Positions 52,971-61,349 of a DNA stretch of 64,000 bases are shown piece after piece (the first letter of the stretch is position 1; every line of letters begins with the position of its first letter). The notes below the pieces were generated by a model that saw only the letters and a program-made list of their open reading frames with translations, did no database searches and was not told the DNA's origin. Made by a program: the position numbers and the translations under genes. Location: positions 186,001 to 250,000 of the forward strand of contig NZ_CP038141.1 in the NCBI RefSeq assembly GCF_006542355.1. The letters are read 5' to 3'. This DNA is from Swingsia samuiensis (lineage in GTDB: Bacteria > Pseudomonadota > Alphaproteobacteria > Acetobacterales > Acetobacteraceae).

Positions 52971-53768
52971 ATGACTTTATCTGCAGACACCCTTTTTCAA
53001 CAAGGAGATCTTGAAGGTGCTATTGCAGCAGCCACGGCAGCTGTTAAAGCAAACCCTTCAGATCCTGCTCCGCGCCTTCTCCTTGCTGAGCTGAGCCTTT
53101 TTATGGGCGACCTTCAACGAGCAGAAACGCTTATTGCAGCCCTTCTCTCTATTGACCCCAATATGAGCCTTGTTGCCGCTGAATTCCGTCAACTCCTTCG
53201 CGCAGAAACCCAACGGCGCGCTATTCTTGAAGAAGGGGCTGCTCCGGAATTCGTGCTGGATCCAACACCAAGCCAAAAAGAATCTCTTCGGGCACTCACT
53301 GCTTTACGTACTGGCGATACAAAGGCAGCTATAGAGGCGGCCCAAACTGCAGAGAGCCTTCGTGTTCAGGCAAGCGGTAGCTATGTACGGAGCGGTAAGC
53401 CAACCGAGTTTGATGATTTCCGCGATGCAGATGATATTTTGTGTGGTTCAATCGAAATCCTCACCACCACAGGCAAATGTTTCTGGATCCCTCTAGAATC
53501 CTTCATTGAAATTACGTTCCATGCTCCACGCCGTCCACGGGATCTTTTCTGGCGTCGAGCATCTGTTGTCGTTCGTGGTGGCCCTGAAGGTGAAGTGTAT
53601 CTTCCAGCCCTTTACTATCCATCTGGTAACACCAATGCATTACGGCTTGGGCGTGAAACAGATTGGATCAGCGATCAGGGGCCGGTGCGCGGACAAGGTC
53701 AAAGAGTTTTCCTCGCTGGAGAAGAAGCATTGGATATCCTTCAAGCTGAAGAAATTACTTTTGGATAA
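52971..53768 (+). CDS. tagJ: T6SS accessory protein TagJ (ImpE)
   Basis: 265 residues: N-terminal TPR-like helices (GDLEGAIAAATAAVKANPSDPAPRLL) and a C-terminal ImpE domain (FWIPLESFIEITFHAPRRPRDLFWR, YLPALYYPS). In Pseudomonas TagJ binds TssB and links sheath to ClpV. ATG directly follows the stop of the previous gene (TAAATG). Confidence 0.93.
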   Translation: MTLSADTLFQQGDLEGAIAAATAAVKANPSDPAPRLLLAELSLFMGDLQRAETLIAALLSIDPNMSLVAAEFRQLLRAETQRRAILEEGAAPEFVLDPTPSQKESLRALTALRTGDTKAAIEAAQTAESLRVQASGSYVRSGKPTEFDDFRDADDILCGSIEILTTTGKCFWIPLESFIEITFHAPRRPRDLFWRRASVVVRGGPEGEVYLPALYYPSGNTNALRLGRETDWISDQGPVRGQGQRVFLAGEEALDILQAEEITFG

Positions 53769-53777
53769 TTTCCAACC

Positions 53778-54263
53778 GTGAAAGATTATGCCACTCCCAC
53801 CTTATCTGTTTTGGATCGCCTGTTAGATGCACACCCGGAGCGTGCTGACCCACCTCCGTCAAACGTGCGGACTCTCGCGCAAATCCATGCGGCCCTTCGG
53901 CGAGATCTGGAGGCTCTCCTGAACTCAGATCGGCCTTGGGTTGTTTTAAAACCCCATCAAGCGACCTTACAGAGTTCTCCCTTGGGGTATGGCCTTTCCG
54001 ATGTTACTGCACGCGCACTTTCAGATGATGATGAGCGTGAACGTATCCGCACAGAAGTAGAGAACACATTACGTCGTTTTGATTCACGCCTGACCAATAT
54101 CCGTGTCTCTCTTTTACCTGACAATGCCCCCATGAGTACGGTTATCAGGCTCCAGATTGAGGGGGTACTCCTTCTTGATCCACAGCCTGAACTCGTTCGT
54201 TATAGCACAGCAATTCTTCCGCCCGGACAGCCAATTTCCATTCAGGCTGTCCGCGAAACATAA
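53778..54263 (+). CDS. tssE: T6SS baseplate protein TssE (ImpF)
   Basis: 161 residues, gp25-like: SVLDRLLDAHP at the N-terminus, YGLSDVTARAL and RRFDSRLTNIRVSLL (the EPR-like core is replaced by this stretch). It connects baseplate and sheath. The start codon is GTG, 9 bases after tagJ. Confidence 0.92.
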   Translation: MKDYATPTLSVLDRLLDAHPERADPPPSNVRTLAQIHAALRRDLEALLNSDRPWVVLKPHQATLQSSPLGYGLSDVTARALSDDDERERIRTEVENTLRRFDSRLTNIRVSLLPDNAPMSTVIRLQIEGVLLLDPQPELVRYSTAILPPGQPISIQAVRET

Positions 54264-54271
54264 GAGATCTT

Positions 54272-56086
54272 ATGGCCGACGATTTTATCAATGCCTATCA
54301 ACGTGAACTTGATGCCCTGCGCACCCTTGCTGGTACGTTCGCTCAAGCACACCCAAAAGTCGCCGGGCGTTTGCGTTTATCGCGGGATACGATTGATGAC
54401 CCTCATGTTGAACGCTTACTCGAAGGTGTGGCCTTCCTTACAGGACGTGTCCAACAACGCTTAGATGATGAATATCCAGAACTAACCGATACCCTCCTTG
54501 ATATCCTATACCCCCATTATCTTGCCCCCCTTCCTTCAGCTTGCCTTGTTCAGTTTGAAGGAATGCCCGATGCACGAACCTCCATTCCTGTTCCTCTGAA
54601 CTCTCCACTACAAACTTCTTTACCAAACGGCACTACCTGCCGTTTCCGCACGACTGCTCCTGCTGATATATGGCCAATTCATGCTCATAGTGCACGAATG
54701 CAAGCGGCCCCTTTTGATGCCCCCAATCATCCTGCATCACGCCAAGCACAAAGTATCTTAAGCGTTCGGCTTTCCTTGTCTAATCCAGATGCTAAATTTC
54801 TTGATGTTGCGCCAGAATCTCTTAAATTTTTTATTCAAGCTCCCCACGAGCAGTCCAGCGCTCTGTATGAACTTCTTTGCGCGCATACTGTCGGAATAGC
54901 GCTTGCTTCCAGCCCGAATGATGACCGCCCAACCATTCTTTCCAAAGATCAAATGACCTCTTGTGGCTTTGACTTGGATGAAGCTCTTTATCCTTGGCCT
55001 AAACGTTCTTTCACAGGTTTCCGCCTTCTGACAGAATACTTTGCCTTTCCTGAAAAATTCCTTGGGGTTGTCATCAATGGATTAGATGCGCGTACACTGG
55101 TCGAAACCAAAAATGAACTCACTCTTTTCATTTATTTTGATACAATTATTCCAAGCCTAGTCAGAACCCTGCACTCCAATGCCTTAAGGCTGAACTGCGT
55201 TCCAATCGCCAATCTTTATGAGAGCACCTGTGAACCTATTCGCCTCAACCATTGGAAAACAAACTACCCCGTAGATCCTCCACGGAATGGGAACTCAAGT
55301 GCTGAAATTTGGCATATTAATTCCGTTAGTGAAATCCACCCTGATGGCACCACACGTCCATGGCAACCGCTTTATCGCTACCTTCCCAACAAAGAAGAAA
55401 ACATCGTTGGAGAATACACTCTTGCACGGCGTCTTTCCCCAATAGGAAAACGTGTTGAAACCTATCTTACACCCATTGAATTTAATTGGACCGAAGAAGA
55501 ATCACGCAACCGCCTTCTCTCAATAGATGCCACACTCAGTGATGGAGATTTACCCGCTCGTTTACCTTTTGGTGGCGGCGCACCACACTTCATGCCTGAA
55601 CGTGGACTAGGGAGTGTAACACAAATCCTCTGTCTTACCCCACCAACACAAGGCTGGCGCCAACGCCAACGTGCCCGTAGTGCTTGGGCACTCATCACTC
55701 ATCTCAACCTGAACCACCTTAGCCTCACAGGAGGTGAAGATGCTGCGAGTGCCCTGCGTGACCTCCTAACACTGTATGATGTTCGTAATACAGAAGAAAC
55801 ACGAGCAGCCATTGCAAGCCTCGTTGAAGTTACGTCTGCCCCTACCGTGGCCCGGCTGTCTGACGGACTTAAGCTTGGATGGAGCCGAGGTCTGGAAGTA
55901 ACTCTGACTTTTGAAGCCGGGGCATGGAGCGAACACGGCCTCTTTCTGCTTGCGAGTGTACTCGATCGCTTTTTTGCTTTGCATATTGCAGCAAATAATT
56001 TTGTACGCACCGTTGTGCGCCTTACCACCCATCCAGATCCAGTTGCATCTTTTGCACCACGCGCTGGCTTTCGTCGTATCCTCTAA
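54272..56086 (+). CDS. tssF: T6SS baseplate protein TssF (ImpG)
   Basis: 604 residues, family VasA/ImpG: FINAYQRELDALRTLAGTFAQAHPKVAGRL, VERLLEGVAFLTGRVQQRLDDEYPELTDTLLDILYPHYL and the C-terminal GLFLLASVLDRFFALHIAANNF. It forms the baseplate wedge with TssG. ATG, 8 bases after tssE. Confidence 0.96.
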   Translation: MADDFINAYQRELDALRTLAGTFAQAHPKVAGRLRLSRDTIDDPHVERLLEGVAFLTGRVQQRLDDEYPELTDTLLDILYPHYLAPLPSACLVQFEGMPDARTSIPVPLNSPLQTSLPNGTTCRFRTTAPADIWPIHAHSARMQAAPFDAPNHPASRQAQSILSVRLSLSNPDAKFLDVAPESLKFFIQAPHEQSSALYELLCAHTVGIALASSPNDDRPTILSKDQMTSCGFDLDEALYPWPKRSFTGFRLLTEYFAFPEKFLGVVINGLDARTLVETKNELTLFIYFDTIIPSLVRTLHSNALRLNCVPIANLYESTCEPIRLNHWKTNYPVDPPRNGNSSAEIWHINSVSEIHPDGTTRPWQPLYRYLPNKEENIVGEYTLARRLSPIGKRVETYLTPIEFNWTEEESRNRLLSIDATLSDGDLPARLPFGGGAPHFMPERGLGSVTQILCLTPPTQGWRQRQRARSAWALITHLNLNHLSLTGGEDAASALRDLLTLYDVRNTEETRAAIASLVEVTSAPTVARLSDGLKLGWSRGLEVTLTFEAGAWSEHGLFLLASVLDRFFALHIAANNFVRTVVRLTTHPDPVASFAPRAGFRRIL

Positions 56087-56091
56087 TCACC

Positions 56092-57117
56092 ATGTCAGAA
56101 CAAAACCAACCTTCCACGCCCGCACTCCTAGAAAATGCATCCCTAGAAGAACTCGTGCAGTTCCCGGGGCGCTTCTCCTTTGATGCTGCCATGGCTCTCT
56201 TACAACGCCTGTCTGGTAATCGTCCTTTATCTGAAATTGTACGGTTTCGAACGCCCCCCGGTCTTGTCACTCCTAACCGAGATATTCTCAACATTGAGCC
56301 GCAACCTGACGGGACATTTGACGTCTGGACCAGCTTTGGCACGATGACTGGGCACGATGGTATTTTACCACGTCCCTATAGTGCCCTTGTCGATGAAGAA
56401 CATCGCTCACGTTCACCTGCTCTCAGTTCATTCCTTGATATGCTTGCCCAGCGCCCGCGGATCCAATTTGCTGATGCTGGAACCAAATATAGCGCACACA
56501 GTTTTGCTCCAACCTCAACAGAAAATAAAAATGAACGTCTTTTAGCGCGTGTTCTCTTTGCTCTAACCGGCTTTCACTCTTCCGATATGGTGCAGCGGGG
56601 TCAAATTGATCCACGCTATCTGCTGTATTTCTCTGGTCTTTTTGCAACGCAACCACGCTCGGCAGAACGCCTAAGAACTATTTTAGAAGAGTGGATGGGG
56701 ACGGCAATCACAATCAATCAATTTTCTGGCCAATGGATTAGTGTCCCGCCTCAGCAACAAAGCCAACTTCCTAATGCTTCAGGGGGGCAGTTTTCTCAAC
56801 TCGGGGTAGATGCCATTATTGGTTCACACTCATGGGATCTCAATGCCCGTATTGAAATTCAGATTGGCCCACTTTCTCTCAAAGACTATCGAAATTTTCT
56901 ACCTCACGGAATGTATTTTACTCTCCTTAAAAGCTTAATCCGTATCTTTATAGATGATGAAGTCACCTGTGTTTTACGCTTAGGCCTCAAAAAAGAAGAT
57001 GTTCCCGACTTCCAATTTAATTCTATTCATCTTGGCAGAGACAGCTGGGTGCCCCAAAAATCAAAACAGAAACAGGATCTATTCGACACTATAATTCCTA
57101 TTTCTGCACGAGATTAA
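56092..57117 (+). CDS. tssG: T6SS baseplate protein TssG (ImpH)
   Basis: 341 residues, family VasB/ImpH: RFSFDAAMALLQRLSG, VRFRTPPGLVTP, GMTGHDGILPRPYSALV-like stretch and LLKSLIRIFIDDEVTCVLRLGL. Wedge partner of TssF. ATG, 5 bases after tssF. Last gene of the plus-strand arm; the next gene is convergent. Confidence 0.95.
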   Translation: MSEQNQPSTPALLENASLEELVQFPGRFSFDAAMALLQRLSGNRPLSEIVRFRTPPGLVTPNRDILNIEPQPDGTFDVWTSFGTMTGHDGILPRPYSALVDEEHRSRSPALSSFLDMLAQRPRIQFADAGTKYSAHSFAPTSTENKNERLLARVLFALTGFHSSDMVQRGQIDPRYLLYFSGLFATQPRSAERLRTILEEWMGTAITINQFSGQWISVPPQQQSQLPNASGGQFSQLGVDAIIGSHSWDLNARIEIQIGPLSLKDYRNFLPHGMYFTLLKSLIRIFIDDEVTCVLRLGLKKEDVPDFQFNSIHLGRDSWVPQKSKQKQDLFDTIIPISARD

Positions 57118-57138
57118 AATACTCCCGAACACAGGTCT

Positions 57139-57636
57139 TTATGGGTCTACCTCTGCGCTATCGTCTATTTCGAGGTTTTTAAGCCAATCAAACAGTTTGT
57201 TTTGATAAACGGCCATAATAACCTGTTTTGAACTCTTAATGTCCGGATTATCTTCTTCAATGACAGCGGCAATAGCCTCTCGGGTGATATGACCGCCTCG
57301 CGTTGATCGTACCAAACGTTTTATATCTTTTGGTGTATAAAACTTTCCAACAGCTCCCTTCCACAAAAGAGCTTCTTTTGGGTCATAAACACCGGCGTTC
57401 CAAAACATCTTTGCTTCTTGCAACGTAAAATTTGACTGTCGCCAGGCAATCATCTGTTGGGGCAAAAGATGCGGGTTCTGCCATCCAATCATCTCAGACA
57501 GTGTATAATGAGCGTTCTTTAAGTCTTCTTCCTGAGGCAACGTAAAACCGGCGCGCTGCCACTCATCTTTTTTTATACCATTAGAACAGGCAGAAAGAAT
57601 AAAAAGAGGAAAACAGAGAATAAATACTTTCCGCAT
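57139..57636 (-). CDS. Lipoprotein with degenerate Trp-containing repeats, unknown function
   Basis: 165 residues. The signal RKVFILCFPLFILSAC ends in lipobox LSAC with Ser at +2, so outer-membrane sorting is possible. The mature part has repeating units built on Trp, Gly/Ala, Phe/Val and Glu-Ala: EWQRAGFTLPQEEDL, AWRQSNFTLQEAKMFW, WNAGVYDPKEALLW and KFYTPKDIKRL. No family name recognised. It lies convergent to tssG at the island edge, where a TssJ gene is missing, but it does not resemble TssJ. It may equally be an unrelated housekeeping lipoprotein. Confidence 0.75.
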   Translation of the reverse strand: MRKVFILCFPLFILSACSNGIKKDEWQRAGFTLPQEEDLKNAHYTLSEMIGWQNPHLLPQQMIAWRQSNFTLQEAKMFWNAGVYDPKEALLWKGAVGKFYTPKDIKRLVRSTRGGHITREAIAAVIEEDNPDIKSSKQVIMAVYQNKLFDWLKNLEIDDSAEVDP

Positions 57637-57699
57637 GTTTTCCTCTTAATACATCGTAACCTAAAAAAGATACTCTAAGCTTTACTCCAGCTCAATAGC

Positions 57700-59028
57700 C
57701 TAGTGCCGCCGTCCACCACCGCCGCCACGGGATGACCCTCCCCGAGATGATGCTCCTCCAGAACGCCTTGGCCCTCTATTGCCGTTCCCTGAATGCGCGC
57801 CTCCAGAACTTCCGCCACGACGCGGAGCACCTCCTCCACGGCGTCCACCACCACCAAGAACAGGTGGCCGCATCGTAGAGTTTTGAGCTGCATCGGAGTG
57901 ATAAGGATGATCTGTCACAACAGCGATGGACTTACCGATTTTTTTCTCGATATCCTTCAACCAAGCCCGTTGCTCTGCATCGCACAAAGAAACGGCCCAA
58001 CCATCACGCCCTGCACGGGCCGTACGGCCAATACGATGAACGTAAGATTCAGGCACATTTGGTAAGTCATAATTAAAGACGTGCGTTACATCATCAACAT
58101 CGATCCCGCGCGCTGCAATATCTGTCGCGACAAGCACCTTTACCGTTCCATCCCTGAAGCCAGACATCGCACGTTCACGGGCTCCTTGCGATTTATTCCC
58201 GTGAATTGCTTCTGCTGTAATGCCATTCTTGCTCAAAAATTCAGCAACTTTATTGGCTTCATGCTTCATTAGAGTAAAGACAACAGCACGTTTGACGTTG
58301 GGGGCCTCAACCAACATCAAGGTTGCATCTTTCTTATGCTCTGTATCGAGAAACATCACCGCTTGACGAATACGGTCAACCGTACTTGATTCAGGCGTAA
58401 CCTGTACCGTTGCCGGGTCTTTCAATAATGAATGAGCCAGATCGTGAATAGATGGCGGCATTGTTGCGGAGAATAAAACAGTCTGACGTTTTTCAGGTAA
58501 GAACGTCATAATCTTCCGAATATCCCGAACAAATCCCATATCGAGCATCCGGTCGGCTTCATCCAGCACTAATACTTCAAGCCCGGACAAATCTATATGC
58601 CCTTGGCCTATCAGATCCAACAAACGCCCAGGAGCTGCGACCAGAATATCCACACCCTTACGCATGGCCTCAACCTGTCGCCCTTGGCCAACGCCACCAA
58701 AGATAACGGCATGCGACAATTTTGTATGCCGTGCATAAGAGGCACAATTCTGGCCTATTTGGGAAACCAGCTCTCGTGTAGGGGCTAAAATTAAGGCTCT
58801 TACCCCTTTTCGAGCAGGCGCTTTCTTTTCGCGTAACAAATAATCCAAAATAGGCAAAGCAAAAGCAGCAGTTTTGCCTGTTCCTGTTTGAGCTAATCCA
58901 AGAAGATCACGCCCATCCAAAAGATATGGAATAGACCCTGCCTGTATCGGAGTGGGAGTGATATAGCCTTCTTCACCAAGCGCCTTTTGTATTGGCTCAG
59001 CAAGATTAAGCTCTGCAAAGCTAGTCAT
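57700..59028 (-). CDS. rhlE: DEAD-box RNA helicase, RhlE type
   Basis: 442 residues: Q motif (ITPTPIQAGSIPYLL), Walker A AQTGTGKT, DEAD box in VLDEADRMLDMGFV, SAT motif and YVHRIGRTARAGRDG, followed by a glycine/arginine/serine-rich RGG tail (about 395-442) typical of RNA-binding extensions. Expected roles are ribosome assembly and RNA turnover, often at low temperature. ATG 59028 has an AGGAGGGG ribosome binding site; a longer frame to 59064 is not supported. Confidence 0.94.
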   Translation of the reverse strand: MTSFAELNLAEPIQKALGEEGYITPTPIQAGSIPYLLDGRDLLGLAQTGTGKTAAFALPILDYLLREKKAPARKGVRALILAPTRELVSQIGQNCASYARHTKLSHAVIFGGVGQGRQVEAMRKGVDILVAAPGRLLDLIGQGHIDLSGLEVLVLDEADRMLDMGFVRDIRKIMTFLPEKRQTVLFSATMPPSIHDLAHSLLKDPATVQVTPESSTVDRIRQAVMFLDTEHKKDATLMLVEAPNVKRAVVFTLMKHEANKVAEFLSKNGITAEAIHGNKSQGARERAMSGFRDGTVKVLVATDIAARGIDVDDVTHVFNYDLPNVPESYVHRIGRTARAGRDGWAVSLCDAEQRAWLKDIEKKIGKSIAVVTDHPYHSDAAQNSTMRPPVLGGGGRRGGGAPRRGGSSGGAHSGNGNRGPRRSGGASSRGGSSRGGGGGRRH

Positions 59029-59390
59029 GTCCCCTCCTAAGGGTGGCACAGTAGACCTGCGCAAGCGCAGCAGCGAGCTTAAACGCTGTCTTGCTCCAAG
59101 CCTTAAACTATAAAATTGTTCAAAAAGACTGTTTCTCTGCCGTACCCCACACTATCAGATTGAATAATCACTCTGAAAAAGTTCGACCTAAATAAAACCG
59201 CCTGTAATTGCTAAGCTTTTCTTTAAAAACTCAATCCGTGCGCGTATAGCTTTATATTCATCATATGAAAAGCAAAAAATACTTAACAAAAAGTCATGTT
59301 TTGTCACAAAAAGAAATTTTTTATCGTTTAAAAACAAACATCTAAAAGACATTCATATCAAGTAAATATATTCACTAACTTTATAAGTAT
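59029..59390. other. Noncoding spacer upstream of the helicase gene
   Basis: About 360 bases, A+T-rich, without credible coding sequence. It should contain the helicase promoter and a long leader, a layout common for cold-inducible helicase genes; no specific motif was recognised. The metW stop lies at its far end with no clear terminator. Confidence 0.45.
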
Positions 59391-59990
59391 TTATTTCTTA
59401 CGCAGAAGAAACAATGCCTGCTCTCCAAACAAGTTAGCCAATCGAATGGAACGCCTCCACGGCGCTCTACTTCCTTCTTCATCAACTGCAAGCCATTTTT
59501 TCACCACATATCCTTCTTCATCACATAAGGCGATAAAATCTCGAATAGTACATGGGTGAATATTCGGCGTTACATACCATGGCGTATTCCAAACGGTGGT
59601 CATCGGCATACGCCCTGTTGTCAGAAGCTGAAGCCTTAAGCGCCAATATCCAAAGTTTGGAAAAGATACAATCGCATAACGGCCAATCCGTAACATTTGG
59701 CGCAACACTTCACGAGGGCGTTCAACGGCCTGCAACGTTCGCTGTAAAACAACATAATCAAACACCTGATCCGGATAATCCGCCAAGTCATGATCTGCAT
59801 CTCCGTGTATTACAGGCAATCCATGAGCAACAGAATGCGTTACATCCTGCATATTCAGCTCAATCCCCCGCGCGTCACATGCTCGCGTGCGATAAAGATA
59901 ATCAATCAACGCACCATCGCCACTACCCACATCCAAGACGCGTGCGCGCGGATGAATCATTTCTGCAATCAGACGTTGATCAACCCGCAT
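59391..59990 (-). CDS. metW: MetW methionine biosynthesis protein
   Basis: 199-residue methyltransferase-fold protein: [17 protein letters not shown] is the SAM-binding glycine-rich loop, with [21 protein letters not shown] and [17 protein letters not shown] typical of MetW. It partners MetX in homoserine acylation in Proteobacteria. Its ATG lies within the end of metX (11-base overlap), so translation is coupled. Confidence 0.94.
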   Translation of the reverse strand: MRVDQRLIAEMIHPRARVLDVGSGDGALIDYLYRTRACDARGIELNMQDVTHSVAHGLPVIHGDADHDLADYPDQVFDYVVLQRTLQAVERPREVLRQMLRIGRYAIVSFPNFGYWRLRLQLLTTGRMPMTTVWNTPWYVTPNIHPCTIRDFIALCDEEGYVVKKWLAVDEEGSRAPWRRSIRLANLFGEQALFLLRKK

Positions 59991-61194
59991 CAGAGTTCCC
60001 CCACTTCAAACCGGCATGTTCCGCAGCACCGTTAATAAAACCACGAACCGTTCGATCAAAATCAGGCTCATCCAATAAAAATGCATCATGTCCGCGGTCG
60101 CTCTCAATCTCAACAAACGACACATTCGCCCCTGCCCGATTCAATGCACGCACAAGCACACGAGACTGAGAGGTAGGAAACAGCCAATCCGAACTAAACG
60201 ATACAACACAAAAGCGTGTTTCGCATTTGCGAAATGCTTCTGCCAAATCACCATCATACTCCGCTGCTAAATCAAAATAATTCATCGCGCGGGTAATTGT
60301 TAAATATGAATTTGCATCAAAGCGCCGCACAAAAGTTGAGCCTTGGTGACGCAAATAGCTTTCAACCTCAAAAATTTCACCAAAAAGCGAGCTTGCTTCT
60401 GCATCCGCAGATTTAGACGTTGTAGCCACCTCACGCCGCGTCCGACGACCAAACTTTCGTGTTAGAGCTTCTTCAGATAGGTATGTAATATGCGCCATCA
60501 TGCGCGCCACACCGAGCCCTCTTGCCGGGATCTCTCCGAAATCCCGATAACGGCCGCCATGCCAATGAGGATCTGCTAAAATGGCCTGTCGGCTTACCTC
60601 ATTAAACGCAATATTCTGTGCGGAATGAAAGGGAGAGGTTGCAATAGGCATCACAGCAAAAACACGATCTGAATGATCGGCTACCCATGTGAGAGCCTGC
60701 ATCCCTCCCATTGATCCACCAACAACGGCAAATAAGCGCCCTATTCCCAAATAATCAATTAACCGAACTTGCGCCGCCACAATATCGTGCATCGTAATTT
60801 GCGGAAAATCTGTGTCCCACGCCCGACCTGTATCAGGACGAATAGACTTGGGGCCCGTTGACCCCATACATCCACCAAGTACGTTCGAACAGATAACAAA
60901 AAACCGGTCTGTATCAATAGGCAAGCCCGGCCCTACCATTCGGCTCCACCACCCAGGTTTTCCTGTTACGGGGCTTGGCTCAGCTATGTATTGATCCCCC
61001 GTTAAAGCATGGCACACCAAAATGGCGTTATCACGGGCAGGTGAGAGTACGCCATACGTACAATAAGCAATATCGAGTGGGGCAAGATGCACGCCACACT
61101 CCAAATCTATTCCCTCATCAAGGCGAACGGCTTGGTGCGTATAAACAGGCCTATCTACTTCAGCAGAAGAAATGCCATCAGCCATCAGCACCAC
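59980..61194 (-). CDS. metX: Homoserine O-acyltransferase MetX
   Basis: Alpha/beta-hydrolase enzyme that activates homoserine for methionine synthesis; acetyl- or succinyl-CoA use cannot be told by eye. 404 residues with the nucleophile Ser in [12 protein letters not shown], Asp in [11 protein letters not shown] and His in [13 protein letters not shown]. The oxyanion/substrate region reads [13 protein letters not shown]. Start GTG 61194 has GGAG at 5 bases; ATG 61185 is an alternative. With thrB it marks the two competing fates of homoserine encoded in this window. Confidence 0.95.
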   Translation of the reverse strand: MVLMADGISSAEVDRPVYTHQAVRLDEGIDLECGVHLAPLDIAYCTYGVLSPARDNAILVCHALTGDQYIAEPSPVTGKPGWWSRMVGPGLPIDTDRFFVICSNVLGGCMGSTGPKSIRPDTGRAWDTDFPQITMHDIVAAQVRLIDYLGIGRLFAVVGGSMGGMQALTWVADHSDRVFAVMPIATSPFHSAQNIAFNEVSRQAILADPHWHGGRYRDFGEIPARGLGVARMMAHITYLSEEALTRKFGRRTRREVATTSKSADAEASSLFGEIFEVESYLRHQGSTFVRRFDANSYLTITRAMNYFDLAAEYDGDLAEAFRKCETRFCVVSFSSDWLFPTSQSRVLVRALNRAGANVSFVEIESDRGHDAFLLDEPDFDRTVRGFINGAAEHAGLKWGNSDAG

Positions 61195-61349
61195 AACTCC
61201 AAACTCTTAAATGAACAACACATCTAAATTTAAGGTGCATAACTATGCCATTGGCTCATCAAAGACGCAATTTTTTAATTTTTAAAAATATCGATTAACA
61301 ATAAAAATATGGTGTAGTATAAGACGCATAGAAGGTGAAAAAGTTTCCT

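Noticed and set aside
61195-61349. SAM-II or other methionine riboswitch before metX
   Set aside because: Such elements are common before metX/metA in Alphaproteobacteria, but I could not find the expected conserved core or pseudoknot pairing on the minus strand here.
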